Below are positions 1 to 6,248 of a stretch of DNA of 8,115 nucleotides, piece after piece. The notes under the pieces were generated by a model. It was given only the letters and a program-made list of their open reading frames with translations, was not told the DNA's origin and ran no database searches. The number at the start of each line of letters is the position of its first letter. Positions within the stretch are counted from its first letter, which is position 1. Both the position numbers and the translations under genes were made by a program. The DNA lies in assembly GCA_018262385.1 (NCBI GenBank), contig JAGSPQ010000112.1:1-8115 (forward strand). The letters are read 5' to 3'. Source of the stretch: Myxococcaceae bacterium (lineage in GTDB: Bacteria > Myxococcota > Myxococcia > Myxococcales > Myxococcaceae).

Positions 1-1175
1 GGGTCGACCCGCTGACGCTGGCAGAAGAGCTCAAAGAGAAGGGGCACCTGGGCACCGCCGGGGGCACCGCCTACCTCGCGCAGCTCGATCAGTCGGTGCC
101 GTTCGGGCACAACGCGGTCGAGTACGCCCAGATCATCAAGGATCGCGCGGTGCGGCGCAGCCTGGCGGCGGTAGGCCGGGAGATCCTCGAGCTGGCCTCG
201 AGCGAGACCGGCCGGGTCGAGGAGCTGCTCGACGAGTCCGAGCGGAAGGTCTTCAACATCGCCGAGAAGAAGCGGGTCGGCGATCTGATCGCGATGAGCG
301 AGCTGATGGAGCCCGCGCTCACCCTGCTCGACAAGATGAAGGGGAGCGCGGGCGGGATCACCGGCCTGTCGACCGGGTTCATCGATCTCGACAACCAGCT
401 GACCGGGCTGCACCCCGGAGAGCTGATCATCCTCGCCGCCCGCCCCGGGGTCGGCAAGACGTCGCTGGCGATGAACATCGCGCTCCACGCGGCCAAAGAG
501 GGCAAGGCGGTGGGGGTCTTCTCGCTCGAGATGCCTTCGGTGCAGCTGGTGACGCGTTTGCTCGCGACCGCCGCGCGGGTGGACATGAAGAAGCTGCGCG
601 GCGGGCGCCTGTCGCAGACCGACATGGAGAAGATCACCGAGACGGCGAACGAGCTGTTCAGCCTCAAGCTCTTCGTCGACGACTCCGGCGCCCTCTCCTC
701 GTTCGATCTGAGGGCGAAGGCGCGCCGGCTGAAGGCGAAAGAGCCCACCCTTTCCCTGCTGGTGATCGACTACCTGCAGCTGATGCACCAGAAGGGCAAA
801 GTCGAGAGCCGCCAGCTCGAGGTGTCCGAGATCAGCCGCGCGCTCAAGCAGCTGGCCAAAGAGCTGAACCTGCCGGTGATCGCGCTCTCCCAGCTCAACC
901 GGAAGGTCGAAGAGCGCAAGGGCGGCAAGCCGATGCTGTCGGACCTTCGCGAGTCGGGCGCGATCGAGCAGGACGCCGACGTGGTGATGTTCATCCACCG
1001 CGAAGACGAGGGGGAAGACGGCGAGGGCGGCGGCGGTGGCGGCAGCTTCAAGACCACCATCCCGGTCGAGCTGATCATCGCCAAGCAGCGCAACGGGCCG
1101 ATCGGCAGCGTCGATCTGCTCTTCCTCTCTGAGTACACGAGGTTCGAGAGCAAGGCGCGCGGGGAATACGCGTGA
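1..1175 (+). CDS. dnaB: Replicative DNA helicase DnaB, 3' part (5' end outside window)
   Basis: DnaB is the hexameric ATPase that unwinds DNA at the replication fork. The frame is open from base 3, so the gene enters from outside; 390 codons are visible and roughly the first 70 residues are missing. The visible start is the end of the N-terminal domain, then the linker and the RecA-like domain. In partial-protein numbering, Walker A (ARPGVGKT) is at 146-153 with Lys152, the catalytic Glu (SLEM) is at 176, Walker B Asp (VIDYLQL) at 256, the sensor Gln (LSQLNR) at 297 and the arginine-finger segment (AKQRNG) around 363. The core is complete and should be functional. One oddity is an acidic, glycine-rich insert (residues 335-348) after the IHRED motif. 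No intein is seen in the visible part. The TGA stop overlaps the GTG start of the downstream regulator by 4 bp, implying translational coupling. Identification is firm from the family motifs. Confidence 0.97.
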   Translation, partial: VDPLTLAEELKEKGHLGTAGGTAYLAQLDQSVPFGHNAVEYAQIIKDRAVRRSLAAVGREILELASSETGRVEELLDESERKVFNIAEKKRVGDLIAMSELMEPALTLLDKMKGSAGGITGLSTGFIDLDNQLTGLHPGELIILAARPGVGKTSLAMNIALHAAKEGKAVGVFSLEMPSVQLVTRLLATAARVDMKKLRGGRLSQTDMEKITETANELFSLKLFVDDSGALSSFDLRAKARRLKAKEPTLSLLVIDYLQLMHQKGKVESRQLEVSEISRALKQLAKELNLPVIALSQLNRKVEERKGGKPMLSDLRESGAIEQDADVVMFIHREDEGEDGEGGGGGGSFKTTIPVELIIAKQRNGPIGSVDLLFLSEYTRFESKARGEYA

Positions 1176-2098
1176 AGCCCGCCACCAAGGACGAGAAGCA
1201 CATCCTGGTGGTGGACGACGACGAGCACACCCGCGGGCTGCTCAAGGATCTCTGCGAGACCAGCGGCTACAAAGTGTCGCTGGCCGAGGACGGCAACGTC
1301 GCGCTCGATCTGATCGCCACCGCCCGGCCGGATCTGATGCTGCTGGATCTGATGATGCCCCGCCGCGACGGCTTCTCGGTGCTGCGCACGGTGCGCGAGA
1401 ACACCGCCCTGGTGGATCTGCCGATCATCCTGCTCACCGCGATGGGCGACATGGACGGGAAGATCAAGGGCATGGAGCTGGGCGCGGACGACTACGTCAC
1501 CAAGCCGTTCAAGCTGGTCGAGCTGCAGACCCGGATCAACTCGGCGCTGATGGTGCGGGAGTACCGCCGCCGGCTGATGGCGGCCGAGGAAGAGCTGGCG
1601 CAGCTGCGGGCGCTCGATCCGCTCACCGGGGCCGGCACCTACTCGCAGCTGAAGGCCAGCCTCGACAGCGAGCTGGCGCGCAGCCGCCGCTATGGGCGCC
1701 CGGCCGCCGCGCTGATGTTCGGCTTCGACGACTACCAGGCCTTCCGGTACGCGATGGGCCGCGACGGCTGCGACAAGTTCCTCGCGCTGATGGCGCAGGA
1801 GATCCGCACCACGCTTCGCGGGGCCGATCGGCTGTTCCGGATCGACAGCGACGAGTTCGTGGTGCTGCTGCCGGAGACGGATTTGCCCGGCGCGAAGGTG
1901 GCCGCCGACCGGCTGTTGCAGATCGTCCACGGCCTCAAGCCCGAAGGGCGGCTGGGCGCGGCGGATCCCCGGGTGCGCTTCGGCGGCGCGGTCTTCCCGT
2001 CAGAGAAGATCCGCACCAGCGAAGATCTGCTGCGGGAAGCCAACCGGAGCTACCGCGCGCTGGTCGAGAAGAGCGCGCAGCTCGTGTTCGCCGGCTGA
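1172..2098 (+). CDS. Response regulator with receiver domain and degenerate GGDEF domain (probable c-di-GMP receptor)
   Basis: The 308-residue protein has an N-terminal receiver domain (about 9-125) with the usual phosphorylation residues: acidic Asp15/Asp16, phosphoacceptor Asp59 (LLDLMMP), Thr89 and Lys111 (TKPF). A helical linker (about 126-147) leads to a GGDEF-family domain (148-305) opening with DPLTG. The signature reads DSDEF (225-229) instead of GGDEF. By alignment with PleD, the first metal-binding Asp is Gly184 and the substrate-contacting Asn is Arg192. The inhibitory-site RxxD (Arg216-Asp219) sits at the canonical distance before the signature. Diguanylate cyclase activity is therefore unlikely, while c-di-GMP binding is plausible; this is inference from motifs. 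The GTG start overlaps the dnaB stop, with GGGGA 6 nt upstream as a modest ribosome binding site. No output DNA-binding domain and no partner kinase are visible. The stop lies 4 bp from the stop of the converging lipoprotein gene. Confidence 0.93.
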   Translation: MKPATKDEKHILVVDDDEHTRGLLKDLCETSGYKVSLAEDGNVALDLIATARPDLMLLDLMMPRRDGFSVLRTVRENTALVDLPIILLTAMGDMDGKIKGMELGADDYVTKPFKLVELQTRINSALMVREYRRRLMAAEEELAQLRALDPLTGAGTYSQLKASLDSELARSRRYGRPAAALMFGFDDYQAFRYAMGRDGCDKFLALMAQEIRTTLRGADRLFRIDSDEFVVLLPETDLPGAKVAADRLLQIVHGLKPEGRLGAADPRVRFGGAVFPSEKIRTSEDLLREANRSYRALVEKSAQLVFAG

Positions 2099-2102
2099 AG
2101 CC

Positions 2103-5100
2103 TCAGTTGACCCCGCCGCTGCAGGTGCAGGTCGACGGGTTGCAGACCTGGCCGGTGGCGCAGCCGCCGCAGTTCGCCTGGCAGACGCACGAGCAGCTGT
2201 TCGGATCCGCGGCGTAGGTCGGCCCGCAGTTGAGGGTGGTGGTGTCGCAGACGCACCCGCACACCCCGGCGCCGTTCTGGAACTTGTAGCCGACCGCGCA
2301 GGAAGCGGTCTGCTTGCACTCGCAGGTGCACGCAGCGACGTTGCACTGCTGGAAGCCGGTGCAGGTGCCCGCGCAGTCCGAGGTGCAGACGAAGTCACAG
2401 ACCAGCTTGTTGGTGTTGCAGACGGTGCCTGGAGGCCCGCCGCCGCCACAGTTGCTGGGGCACTCGCAGGTGTTGGTCTGGAAGTTACAGGCCAGCTTGC
2501 CCAGGCAGAAGTCGGGGTCGTTGGGGTCGTACTTCGGGTCGAGCGAGCACGGCGCGGGGTTGCCGCCAGGGTTGGGGGTGTTGTCGATCCAGTAGCGGTA
2601 GGAGACCGCGCCTTCGACGAGGCCCACCCCGGGCCGACAGCCGCCGAAGAACGAGAGGGTGCGGTTGACGCCGTCGAAGTCGAAGCCGTCGACCCGGCTG
2701 CGGGGGATGTTGTTGGGGCTGGGGCAGGTGGTGAGGCTGGCGACCGAGTTGAGCGCGACCTTCACCGACGCGCCGATCGGGGGCTTCTGCATCTTGTAGC
2801 CGGCCGCGTTGATCGCCGAGTTCACCACCTGGTTGATGGTCGAGGTGATCGACGCCGCGTTGTTGATCTCGCCGCGGATGCCGCCGGTGGCGGTGATCAC
2901 CGCGGCGTGCTTCTGGGGGTTGTTCTGGAACTCGTTGTTGCAGTTGGCGCCCACCGGGCAAACGATCCCGTGGACGACGATCAGCTGGTTCAGCGGGTTG
3001 TTGCTCACCCCCGCGGTGGCGCCGGTGTCCTTGAAGTAGTCCGAGTAGACGGCGGCGGTCGCGTTGGCACCGGTGCTCTGATCGTCGGCGTCGCCCAGCA
3101 GCACCACCACCACCGTCGCGCCGTCGCGGAACTTGGTGGGTGACTCGACCACGGTGGCGGGTGAGAGATCATTGACCGCGCGCCGCCCGGAGGCGAGCAG
3201 TTGCTCGGTGCCGCTGCCGCCGGTGCCGATCCAACACTGGGCGTTGGTGGTGCAGGTGGTGCCGGCCTGGCCCGAGCAGGCGCCTCCCCCGCAGGTGCTG
3301 CCCTGGGTGAGCCAGGCGCGGAACTGGTTGACGGTGCGGGTGAACTGCCGAAGCGTCCCGGTGCCGATGTACGCGCTGGTGACGAGGCCGACGCGCCAGT
3401 CGAGGGTCGAGCCGTTGAGGTTGGCCGCCATCGCGGTCGCCGCGTTTCCCAGCGCGGTCTGAGAGGACGCCATCGAGCAGCTGTCGTCGACGACGAAGAG
3501 GAAGTCGACCTTGCCGTTGCGGGGGGTGAAGCGCTCGCACTGGATCGCGTTCGGATCGCCGAACTGGGCGACGGCCGAGCCGCCGGCGGTGTCGCTCATC
3601 GCGAAGATCGCCTGCTCGGCCGGGTTGGCCGGAGCGGCCGCCGAGGGGGCGATCGCGACGATCACCACCACCGCCGCGTTGGTGCGGTGGAGGTACTCGA
3701 CCTGCACCCGGAAGTTGGCCGGCGAGACGCCGCCGGTGCCGGCGAGCGCGCCCGCCCCTGCCCCGACCAGCGTCTCGGCGATCAGGTTCGCGCGGGTCTT
3801 GATGTCCACCCCGCCGGCCTGGTCGTAGAAGCCCTGGAGCGCGGGGATCGCGTCCCAGGTGGTGAAGGTCTGGGTGGTAGGCGCCGAGATCGCCGCGATG
3901 TTGTTGAGCAGCGGGCGGATCGCCGCCTCATCCGCAGTGGGGGTGGTCGCGCCGCCGCGGGCCGGCTCGCGCCAGGCGATGAAGGCCACCTGGTGGGTCG
4001 GGTCGTAGCCGATCAGCCCGCGCTTGTTCGCGCCGACCGCGATGGTGGTGAGCTCGGTGAAGCTGGCCGGCAGGCCGAGTTGGATGTCGGGGGCGCCCTC
4101 GCCCTTGAAGGTCACCGGCCGCAGGTTGGTCGCGGTGCACACCTGCCCGGCGGGGCCGGTGCCGTCGGCGGGATCGTTGGGGTTCAGCTCGCCCGGATCG
4201 ACCTTGCCGTTCTGGTTGGTGTCTTCCGCGCCGTCGTCGATGCCGTCTCCGTCGCTGTCGCGCCTGGTCGGATCGCTGGTGGTGGTCGGATCCTGGTCGT
4301 AGGGCACGTTGAGGCAGTTGACGATGTCCGCCCGCTCACCGATCGCCAGGCCGCGCTCGACGCCGTCGCTGATGCCATCGCCATCGCTGTCGAACCGGGT
4401 GGGATCGCTCTCGGCGGCGCCGACCACTCCGTCGGCGTTGAGGTCCTCGCCCTTGAAGGCGCCCTGGGCCGGCCCGTCGAGCAGGCCGTCGCAGTCGGTG
4501 TCCTTGCGCAGGGCGTTGGTCTCACCCGGGTCGTAGAAGCCGTTCTTGTTGCGGTCTTCGGTGCCGTCCTTGATTCCGTCGCCGTCGGTGTCGGGGTTGG
4601 CCGGATCCGTCTCGCCCGGATCGACGGTGTTGTTCCCGTTCTTGTCTTCGGCGGTGTTGGGCAGGCCGTCGTTGTCGGTGTCGGGGTTGTTGAGCGCCCC
4701 GCAGTCGGCGGTGAGCTTCGGGTTGGTCTCGCCCGGGTCGAGCAGGCCGTTCTGGTTGAGGTCCTCGGAGCCGTCGAGGCAGGTGTCGCCGTCGGTGTCG
4801 GTCTTGAGCGGATCGGTGAGGGTGACGGACGTCTCGACGCCGTCGTTGATCAGATCGCCGTCGGTGTCCCTCTTGCGGGGGTCGGTCTCGCCGGCGTCGA
4901 CTGCCCCGTTGAAGTCCTTGTCCTCGACGCCGTCCTTCAGGCCGTCGAAGTCGCTGTCGGGGTTGGTCGCGTCGGTCTCGGCCGGGTCGGCCTTGCCGTT
5001 CTTGTTGGTGTCTTCGACGCCGTCGCCAATCCCGTCGGTGTCGGAGTCGGTCTCGGTCGGCAGCGTCCGGGTGGCCGGATCCGCGTCGCCGACGTAGCCG

Positions 5101-5483
5101 CAGGTGGTGTCGACCGAGGTGGCGCGGCCGGCCTCGACGCCGTCGAGGATCCCGTCGCCATCGGTGTCGGGGTTGCTGGGCGAGGTCCGCTTTCCGCCGG
5201 CGTAGGTGTTGCCGAACTCTTCGGCGTCGTTCAGGCCGTCGCAGTCGCTGTCTTTGTTCGGGTTGTTGAGATCATTGGGATCGACCACCACCCCGGCGTC
5301 TCCCCCACCGCTGCCCCCGCCCCCGCCGACCCCGCCGGCGCCGCCGCCGCCCCCGGTGCCGCCGCCGTCGTCCGTCCCGGTGCCGCCGCCCACGGTCGAG
5401 GGGGGCGCCTTGCCACAGTTACAGCCCGAAAGGCCGAGCGCGGTGATGCATGCCACGAGGGCAAAGAAAGTCTTCGTCGACAT
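2103..5483 (-). CDS. Large lipoprotein with TSP3 calcium-binding repeats, VWA domain and Cys-rich tail
   Basis: This 1126-residue protein begins with a lipoprotein signal peptide whose lipobox LSGC (18-21) makes Cys21 the predicted lipidated residue. Asn at +2 is compatible with export to the outer membrane. A Gly-rich linker (about 32-64) follows. Eleven TSP3-type DxDxDG repeats (about 78-440) predict calcium binding. Residues 450-650 are not assigned. A VWA domain (about 655-895) carries a MIDAS motif DxSxS at 666-670 (DDSCS), expected to bind a divalent cation and a protein ligand, and has a Cys-rich insert (731-750). The tail from 993 has 27 cysteines in 134 residues, including CX10CXCXC motifs. 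The architecture suggests an extracellular or surface adhesion or ligand-binding protein; the actual partner is unknown. ATG start; GGAG lies 11 nt upstream, rather far. It sits 51 bp after the ThiD-like gene with a possible promoter of its own. The reverse strand also holds a long open frame, judged to be a shadow. Confidence 0.9.
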   Translation of the reverse strand: MSTKTFFALVACITALGLSGCNCGKAPPSTVGGGTGTDDGGGTGGGGGAGGVGGGGGSGGGDAGVVVDPNDLNNPNKDSDCDGLNDAEEFGNTYAGGKRTSPSNPDTDGDGILDGVEAGRATSVDTTCGYVGDADPATRTLPTETDSDTDGIGDGVEDTNKNGKADPAETDATNPDSDFDGLKDGVEDKDFNGAVDAGETDPRKRDTDGDLINDGVETSVTLTDPLKTDTDGDTCLDGSEDLNQNGLLDPGETNPKLTADCGALNNPDTDNDGLPNTAEDKNGNNTVDPGETDPANPDTDGDGIKDGTEDRNKNGFYDPGETNALRKDTDCDGLLDGPAQGAFKGEDLNADGVVGAAESDPTRFDSDGDGISDGVERGLAIGERADIVNCLNVPYDQDPTTTSDPTRRDSDGDGIDDGAEDTNQNGKVDPGELNPNDPADGTGPAGQVCTATNLRPVTFKGEGAPDIQLGLPASFTELTTIAVGANKRGLIGYDPTHQVAFIAWREPARGGATTPTADEAAIRPLLNNIAAISAPTTQTFTTWDAIPALQGFYDQAGGVDIKTRANLIAETLVGAGAGALAGTGGVSPANFRVQVEYLHRTNAAVVVIVAIAPSAAAPANPAEQAIFAMSDTAGGSAVAQFGDPNAIQCERFTPRNGKVDFLFVVDDSCSMASSQTALGNAATAMAANLNGSTLDWRVGLVTSAYIGTGTLRQFTRTVNQFRAWLTQGSTCGGGACSGQAGTTCTTNAQCWIGTGGSGTEQLLASGRRAVNDLSPATVVESPTKFRDGATVVVVLLGDADDQSTGANATAAVYSDYFKDTGATAGVSNNPLNQLIVVHGIVCPVGANCNNEFQNNPQKHAAVITATGGIRGEINNAASITSTINQVVNSAINAAGYKMQKPPIGASVKVALNSVASLTTCPSPNNIPRSRVDGFDFDGVNRTLSFFGGCRPGVGLVEGAVSYRYWIDNTPNPGGNPAPCSLDPKYDPNDPDFCLGKLACNFQTNTCECPSNCGGGGPPGTVCNTNKLVCDFVCTSDCAGTCTGFQQCNVAACTCECKQTASCAVGYKFQNGAGVCGCVCDTTTLNCGPTYAADPNSCSCVCQANCGGCATGQVCNPSTCTCSGGVN
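2121..2363 (-). repeat. Cys-rich repeats with CX10CXCXC pattern at the lipoprotein C-terminus
   Basis: C-x10-C-x-C motifs begin at Cys1041, Cys1086 and Cys1108; the first two complete the full CX10CXCXC pattern. A variant with x12 begins at Cys1062. The cluster cysteines recur at 1052, 1075, 1097 and 1119, a period of 22-23 residues, and weaker members at 1006 and 1029 keep the same spacing. The pattern matches the CXCXC (Balbiani ring 3) motif known from eukaryotic secreted proteins. Resemblance is by motif only. Confidence 0.7.
4179..5252 (-). repeat. Eleven tandem TSP3-type repeats within the lipoprotein gene
   Basis: DxDxDG loops start at residues 78, 106, 146, 176, 206, 229, 268, 298, 328, 365 and 409. 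Seven are followed by a second Asn/Asp-rich half of the type NGxxDPGETxP. Two runs (146-176-206 and 268-298-328) keep an exact 30-residue, 90-bp period; the other spacings vary from 23 to 44. The DNA shows the same periodicity on the plus strand as recurring gtcggtgtcgg. This is coding repetition, known in thrombospondin type 3 and OmpA-associated calcium-binding proteins, and not a CRISPR array. Confidence 0.9.
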
Positions 5484-5534
5484 AGGGGGTGGTGCTCCAG
5501 CGCGGGTAGTTCGGCTCGGCCCTTTAAGAACGCT

Positions 5535-6248
5535 TCACCGGATTATAGGGCTGCGCAGAAATCTTCGTACGAGCCGCTTGGCACTTCGCGTCGCGCTGAC
5601 CAGATCCTCGCCGCGGGCAAGGGCAGTGGCCAATCCTGAGCCAAAACGGCAGCCGGTGCCCCTGTGGTGCGATGTGCTCCGCGGTAGGCGTGCTCCACCC
5701 AGCACCTGGTGGCCGGTGGGCCCAAAGACCTCGTCGACGGCGGACTGGCTGCCCTTGACCACCACCCCCCAGAAGCCCAGGCGCAGCAGCTGGGCGGGGC
5801 TCGCCTCCAGCCACCCGAGCTCTTCCCGGTTGGGGGTGATCACCACCCGGTGGCGGGGCCCGAGCCTGTGCGCGAGCTGCCGGTAGTCGGCGGGGTCGAG
5901 CGCGGACAGCCGCTCACCGCGGGACGTTCGCACCACCGGATCGACGACGATCGGCCGGCTGCCCGGGCGCAGCGCCCTCACGATCTGCGCGAGCGCGCCG
6001 CGGTCAGGCACCATGCCCAGCTTTACGGCGCGCACCGGCCCGCTGGCGAGCGCCGAGCGCAGCTGCTGCCCGAGCAGCCTGGGGGCGACCGGGACGCAGA
6101 CGAACTGGGGGCCCTGGGCGGTGAGCGCGGTGACGACGGCCAGCGGAGCGCCGCCCGCGTGGGCGATCGCCCAGGTGTCGGCGAGCAGCCCGGCGCGGGC
6201 GGAAGGATCGAAGCCGGCGACGGTGAGGACGAGCGGCGCCGGGCTCAC
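5535..6248 (-). CDS. thiD: ThiD-like hydroxymethylpyrimidine (phosphate) kinase
   Basis: ThiD phosphorylates 4-amino-5-hydroxymethyl-2-methylpyrimidine and its monophosphate, giving the pyrophosphate that ThiE joins to the thiazole. Ribokinase-type features of the 237-residue protein are: opening GFDPS (12-16), VTALTAQ (39-45), VVDPVV (101-106), ITPNREE (137-143), VVVKG (162-166) and the C-terminal anion hole GTGC with Cys200. The GTG start at 6248 was chosen because it overlaps the stop of the upstream hydrolase gene by 4 bp and the homology begins directly after it; a longer ATG start at 6335 would add 29 Arg/Pro-rich residues that do not look like the family. Oddities are ARAG where ThiD normally has GGAG after DPS (17-20), and a segment between ITPN and VVVKG about 14 residues shorter than in E. 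coli ThiD. It could be a diverged or differently specific kinase. No clear ribosome binding site is present, consistent with coupling. Confidence 0.85.
   Translation of the reverse strand: MSPAPLVLTVAGFDPSARAGLLADTWAIAHAGGAPLAVVTALTAQGPQFVCVPVAPRLLGQQLRSALASGPVRAVKLGMVPDRGALAQIVRALRPGSRPIVVDPVVRTSRGERLSALDPADYRQLAHRLGPRHRVVITPNREELGWLEASPAQLLRLGFWGVVVKGSQSAVDEVFGPTGHQVLGGARLPRSTSHHRGTGCRFGSGLATALARGEDLVSATRSAKRLVRRFLRSPIIR
5542..5547 (-). promoter_or_regulatory. Candidate -10 box (TATAAT) for the lipoprotein gene
   Basis: A perfect TATAAT reads on the minus strand inside the last codons of the ThiD-like gene (the Pro-Ile-Ile segment), about 58 bp before the lipoprotein ATG. Transcription would start near the kinase stop and give a leader of roughly 50 nt. 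No convincing -35 hexamer lies 16-18 bp upstream, so it would be a weak or activator-dependent promoter, or chance. An exact match is uncommon in DNA this GC-rich. Confidence 0.4.

Noticed and set aside
96..1175. GTG at 96 as the start of dnaB
   Set aside because: The same frame is open back to base 3 and encodes typical DnaB N-terminal sequence (LAEELKEKG...), so the GTG is an internal Val codon.
2094..2107. CTGA...TCAG inverted repeat between the convergent genes as a terminator
   Set aside because: The stem is only 4 bp and there is no T-run on either strand.
4179..5252. Periodic repeats suggesting a CRISPR array
   Set aside because: Repeats are imperfect, in frame and encode TSP3 loops; there are no unique spacers between identical repeats.
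3201..5639. 812-codon open frame on the plus strand opposite the lipoprotein gene
   Set aside because: Its product is low-complexity Val/Gly/Ala/Arg without recognisable domains and mirrors the repetitive Asp/Gly codons of the real gene. The minus-strand frame has a signal peptide, TSP3 repeats and a VWA domain.
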